Origin: Lachnospiraceae bacterium
Lineage (GTDB): Bacteria > Bacillota > Clostridia > Lachnospirales > Lachnospiraceae
Reading direction: 5' to 3'
Assembly (NCBI GenBank): GCA_017472605.1
Contig: JAFUPV010000052.1
Span: 1-64,000, forward strand
Length of the DNA stretch: 64,000 nucleotides
Positions 61,901 to 64,000 of the stretch are shown here, piece by piece. The notes below the pieces were generated by a model. It had not been told where the DNA came from. It was given only the letters and a program-made list of their open reading frames with translations, and ran no database searches. Each line of letters opens with the position of its first letter. The first letter of the stretch is position 1. A program made the translations under genes and the position numbers.

Positions 61901-61978
61901 CAAGTTAATTCCTTTCAGCGCATGGACGGTTCCATCGCCGGCCGGATAGTCTTTTTTGATGTTTCTTAATTCTAGCAT
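58970..61978 (-). CDS. MacB-like ABC transporter with very large external domain
   Basis: A 1002-residue single-chain ATPase-permease. Residues 1-235 are the ATPase (Walker A G-P-S-G-C-G-K-T-T, M-S-G-G-Q-M-Q-R, I-L-A-D-E-P-T-G-A-L-D). After a charged linker come one helix (about 283-305), an extracellular region of about 540 residues with coiled-coil parts, and three C-terminal helices of the FtsX/MacB type with the cytoplasmic loop E-R-T-K-E-I-G-I-L-R-A-I-G. The ATG at 61978 is chosen from the ATPase start, with GGAGG 11 nt upstream. It is divergent from a two-component system that probably controls it. Confidence 0.88.
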   Translation of the reverse strand: MLELRNIKKDYPAGDGTVHALKGINLKFRRSEFVSILGPSGCGKTTMLNLIGGLDQYTSGDLLINGISTKNYRDRDWDSYRNHSIGFVFQSYNLIPHQTVLQNVELALTLSGVSRQERRQRAIQALKDVGLETQINKKPGAMSGGQMQRVAIARALVNNPDIILADEPTGALDTETSVQVMEILKEISRDRLIIMVTHNPDLAQRYSSRIIRMLDGDIISDSAPLTDKELQLEAVNDKAAQEKKKKAKMPSMSMATSFSLSLKNLFTKKGRTLLTSFAGSIGIIGIALILSISQGLTAYIDAVQEETLSSYPLTIQKTQTDLSSLMSAFMGIRSENVDHDGEAVYTKSSLYDLLNAMNNLETTENDLKSFKAYLEKESSDPESALYEAVNGLKYTYDLDLQIYTKNVDGQIIRSDLQELLTDLATEYMSIDMSSLISMRDQGISSITGGSSSMMTGGMSLWEEMLSGDNGELINDVLKNQYDLVYGSWPNSYDEIVLVLDQNNELDDMTLYALGLESKETVDRIAAAALEQEELVYEDKSWSYEEICGMEFRTILNADCYSYDEHTGLYMDLRETDAGLQYLYDNAIPLKVTGIIRPNEDVEAPMLSGTICYTSELTTHVVENMKESPAILAQLEDPSTDIFTGLPFNETTGNLSDAQKAEELKAYIEELDTAKMAEVYVQIKSVPTQEQLQAAVSQAMEGFDREAMEEMMIQAFTAQMGMSEAEIAGYIASMGDEEITSYFTQMMTEQVKAQYAAQVQQQTASMKQEELAAGLTFELESYTDEQCALYYDEIMIFSENTWEGNLTELGYLDLDDPASISIYASTFDNKEVIEDAIAAYNEGQDELSQITYVDYVGLMMSSVSTIINAITYILIAFVAISLVVSSIMIGVITLISVQERTKEIGILRAIGASKKNVSSLFSAETIIIGFTSGLLGVLVTYLLCIPINMIIHSLTGITGMNVFLPVNAAVILVLISMFLTLISGIIPSRSAARKDPVVALRSE

Positions 61979-62073
61979 TCTCCTGTCAGCCTCCTGGATT
62001 GATTCTTCACCGATTTCTGCCGTCAGTCCCCGGTCGGGTCCGGCATCTTCGGCTTTATGCATTGATTAAACAC

Positions 62074-62171
62074 TGTCAACCTCAATTCCACATCAAATCA
62101 ACCTCAATTTTCGTTGAGGTTCTCTTGAGATAACTTTGAGGTTGCAGAGGTACCATAAAATCAGGTATACT
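62074..62171. promoter_or_regulatory. Mirror-symmetric divergent promoter with four TTGAGGTT sites
   Basis: AACCTCAA at 62078-62085 and 62100-62107, TTGAGGTT at 62114-62121 and 62136-62143. Sites in each direct pair are 22 bp apart. Rightward, the last TT of the proximal site opens the -35 TTGCAG (62142), then an 18-bp spacer and TATACT (62166). Leftward, the same overlap gives -35 TTGACA (62079-62074) with a weak -10. This is the layout of an OmpR-type regulator activating both directions. Confidence 0.75.
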
Positions 62172-62178
62172 AAGAGCG

Positions 62179-62215
62179 ATCCGACCGGACATGTCACTGG
62201 CATGTCCGCCTGGAT
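62179..62215 (+). repeat. 37-bp hairpin element, copy 7
   Basis: ATCCGACCGGACATG, TCACTGG, CATGTCCGCCTGGAT; the inner arms GGACATG and CATGTCC pair perfectly. It lies in the leader of the response regulator gene. Confidence 0.7.
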
Positions 62216-62274
62216 GCAGACGCGATCCATTAATACCGCAGGAAAGCGTATCACCAACAGGGAGGGGACTAACA

Positions 62275-62946
62275 ATGTTTCATATTCTGGTCGTTGAAGA
62301 CGATATCAGCTTACAAAATCTGTTCTGCAAAACACTGCAGCGGAACAATTACATGACACACGGCGCGGCCTGCGCCGAAGAGGCACTGGAAATCCTCGAC
62401 AGAGAATCCGTCGATCTGATCATCACCGATGTTATGATGCCCGGCATCAGCGGATTTGAATTCATTCATCAGCTCCGGGACGCACGGATTGATCTGCCTG
62501 TCCTGATCATTACGGCAAAAAGTGACATTCTGGACAAGCAGACCGGTTTTCTTGCCGGCGCGGACGATTACATGGTCAAGCCAATCAACATCAACGAAAT
62601 GGTTCTTCGTGTCAATGCGCTGCTGCGCCGTGCCAGAAGTGTCAGCGAAAAGAAACTGAACTTCGGAAACACGGTTCTGGAATACAGCACATGGACTGTC
62701 AGCGACCGGAACGGAACGCAGATCCTTCCTCAGAAGGAATTTCAGCTTCTCTACAAGCTGCTCTCCTATCCGGGGCAGATTTTCACCCGGCAGCAGATTC
62801 TTGATGACATCTGGGGCATTAATAACTATGAAGACTCTCATACACTTGATGTCCATATCAGCCGTCTGAGAGACCGGTTCCGAAACAATGGAGACTTTGA
62901 GATCGTTACGATCCGCGGCCTCGGATACCGGGCGGTGAAAAAATGA
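62275..62946 (+). CDS. OmpR-family response regulator
   Basis: A 223-residue regulator: receiver with phospho-acceptor Asp in I-T-D-V-M-M-P-G and M-V-K-P-I, then winged-helix domain ending T-I-R-G-L-G-Y-R-A-V. It is of the same length and type as the regulator at 47474-48145 but clearly distinct. GGAGGGG lies 7 nt before the ATG. It overlaps the kinase gene by 4 nt (ATGA). The TTGAGGTT sites upstream are its likely targets. Confidence 0.92.
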   Translation: MFHILVVEDDISLQNLFCKTLQRNNYMTHGAACAEEALEILDRESVDLIITDVMMPGISGFEFIHQLRDARIDLPVLIITAKSDILDKQTGFLAGADDYMVKPININEMVLRVNALLRRARSVSEKKLNFGNTVLEYSTWTVSDRNGTQILPQKEFQLLYKLLSYPGQIFTRQQILDDIWGINNYEDSHTLDVHISRLRDRFRNNGDFEIVTIRGLGYRAVKK

Positions 62947-64000
62947 GGAAACGGATTAAATTCAGCAGCAACTACCTTCGTGCGCGAACGATCTCCATCC
63001 GTCACCGTTTTTCCCTGGGTTTCTTTTCCATCGTCTTTCCTTTTTTTCTGATCACCCTTGGTATTCTGTATCAGCTTGACCGACACGGGATTTCTTTCTA
63101 CAAAATCCCAAACCCCGCCATGGCTACCCTGATCATCAGCATCCTCTGTCTGATTCTGGGTTATGTCGCATCGTTCTATCTGCTCACCAAAGTCTTTCGT
63201 CCCCTGGAACAGCTCAGCGAGGCCTCCCAACAGATTGCCAACGGAAATTATGACGTCCGTGTGGAATATGACGGATCCATCGCAGAGCTTGCGCATACCA
63301 TTGAAAACTTCAATTTCATGGTACAGGAACTGAATTCTGTGGAAATCATCAGCAAGGATTTCATTGCCAATGTCTCCCATGAATTCAAGACACCGCTCTC
63401 CTCCATCAGCGGATATGTCACACTGCTCCAGGACCCGGAGCTGACTGCTGATGAACGCAGCGAATATATCCAGATGGCATTCTTTAACATCGAAAAGCTC
63501 AACGATCTGACCGGAAACATCCTCCAGCTGTCCAAACTGGAGCATCAGAACACCTTGAACAATACGGTCACTTACCGTCTGGATGAACAGATCCGGGAAG
63601 CGATTGTTCTGCTGGAACCACGCTGGAGCCAAAAAGAAATCAATCTGGAACTGGATCTTCCATCGACCATTTACTGCGGTCAGCAGGCGCTCCTCTTTCA
63701 GGTTTGGACGAATCTGATCGGCAATGCCATTAAGTTCTCCAATCAGAACGACACCATCTCCATCCGCCTTGGTAAAAAGCGAAACGACATTGAAGTCATT
63801 GTTTCTGACAATGGAATCGGCATGTCTGCGGAAACCATGGCACACATGTTTGACAAATTCTATCAGGGAGATTCCTCTCGCCGCTCTCAGGGCAGCGGTC
63901 TCGGACTGGCTCTCTGCAAAAAAATTCTGGATCTCTGTGACGGCAGAATTTATGTTTCCAGCGAACCGGAAAAGGGATCTACCTTTCTTGTCCGACTTCC
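62943..64000 (+). CDS. Sensor histidine kinase, 3' end cut by window edge
   Basis: At least 352 residues, open at the right edge but nearly complete. Two membrane helices (about 24-45 and 60-83) enclose a short loop; HAMP domain, H-box H146 in N-V-S-H-E-F-K-T-P, N-box T-N-L-I-G-N-A-I-K-F, then D-N-G-I-G-M and G-S-G-L-G-L-A-L follow. The short external loop suggests sensing within the membrane or through the divergent MacB-like transporter. Start ATG at 62943 overlaps the regulator stop. Confidence 0.92.
   Translation, partial: MRKRIKFSSNYLRARTISIRHRFSLGFFSIVFPFFLITLGILYQLDRHGISFYKIPNPAMATLIISILCLILGYVASFYLLTKVFRPLEQLSEASQQIANGNYDVRVEYDGSIAELAHTIENFNFMVQELNSVEIISKDFIANVSHEFKTPLSSISGYVTLLQDPELTADERSEYIQMAFFNIEKLNDLTGNILQLSKLEHQNTLNNTVTYRLDEQIREAIVLLEPRWSQKEINLELDLPSTIYCGQQALLFQVWTNLIGNAIKFSNQNDTISIRLGKKRNDIEVIVSDNGIGMSAETMAHMFDKFYQGDSSRRSQGSGLGLALCKKILDLCDGRIYVSSEPEKGSTFLVRL

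Overview
The window looks like a chromosome segment of a Gram-positive gut Clostridium, most likely a Lachnospiraceae member. This is inferred from roughly half G+C, strong AGGAGG-type ribosome binding sites before almost every gene, sigma-A type promoters, many intrinsic terminators, and families typical of that group (GH130 mannoside phosphorylases, DUF1700, half-size CHR transporters, OmpR-type two-component loci). No rRNA, tRNA, CRISPR array, prophage or insertion sequence is visible.

Layout. 0-2 kb: a 36-bp tandem array, a rhodanese, an Asn/Ala-rich repeat protein and a DUF1700 protein. 1.9-7.9 kb: a minus-strand envelope-glycan operon (SDR epimerase, GT2, LicD, flippase, GT-C-like enzyme). 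8.1-12 kb: MATE exporter, ABC-F ATPase, thiamine pyrophosphokinase. 12-31 kb: a beta-mannan oligosaccharide locus. A solute-binding protein and two permeases import the oligosaccharides. A CE17-like esterase, a GH36 alpha-galactosidase and a GH2 beta-mannosidase trim them. A GH130 mannooligosaccharide phosphorylase, a 2-epimerase and a GH130 mannosylglucose phosphorylase degrade the backbone to mannose-1-phosphate and glucose, and a phosphohexomutase feeds mannose-1-phosphate into glycolysis. AraC- and LacI-type regulators are embedded. 31-44 kb: redox genes (flavoprotein-rubredoxin, nitroreductase, an 882-aa multi-module oxidoreductase, tandem flavoprotein), Trk potassium uptake, CHR transporter pair, MATE plus pseudouridine synthase. 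44-64 kb: an envelope-stress block with HtrA, two two-component systems, duplicated ABC-2 exporters, two small helical proteins, a DnaK/lipase/MATE cluster and a 1002-aa MacB-like transporter.

The most interesting signals are regulatory. Three separate promoters (two-component operon, small helical proteins, duplicated ABC exporters) carry 11-bp repeats in exactly the same register to the -10 box, so they probably form one regulon. The divergent promoter between the MacB-like transporter and the second two-component system has a mirror-symmetric set of four TTGAGGTT sites, each inner pair placed identically against a -35 box. A 36-37 bp hairpin element recurs seven times between genes.
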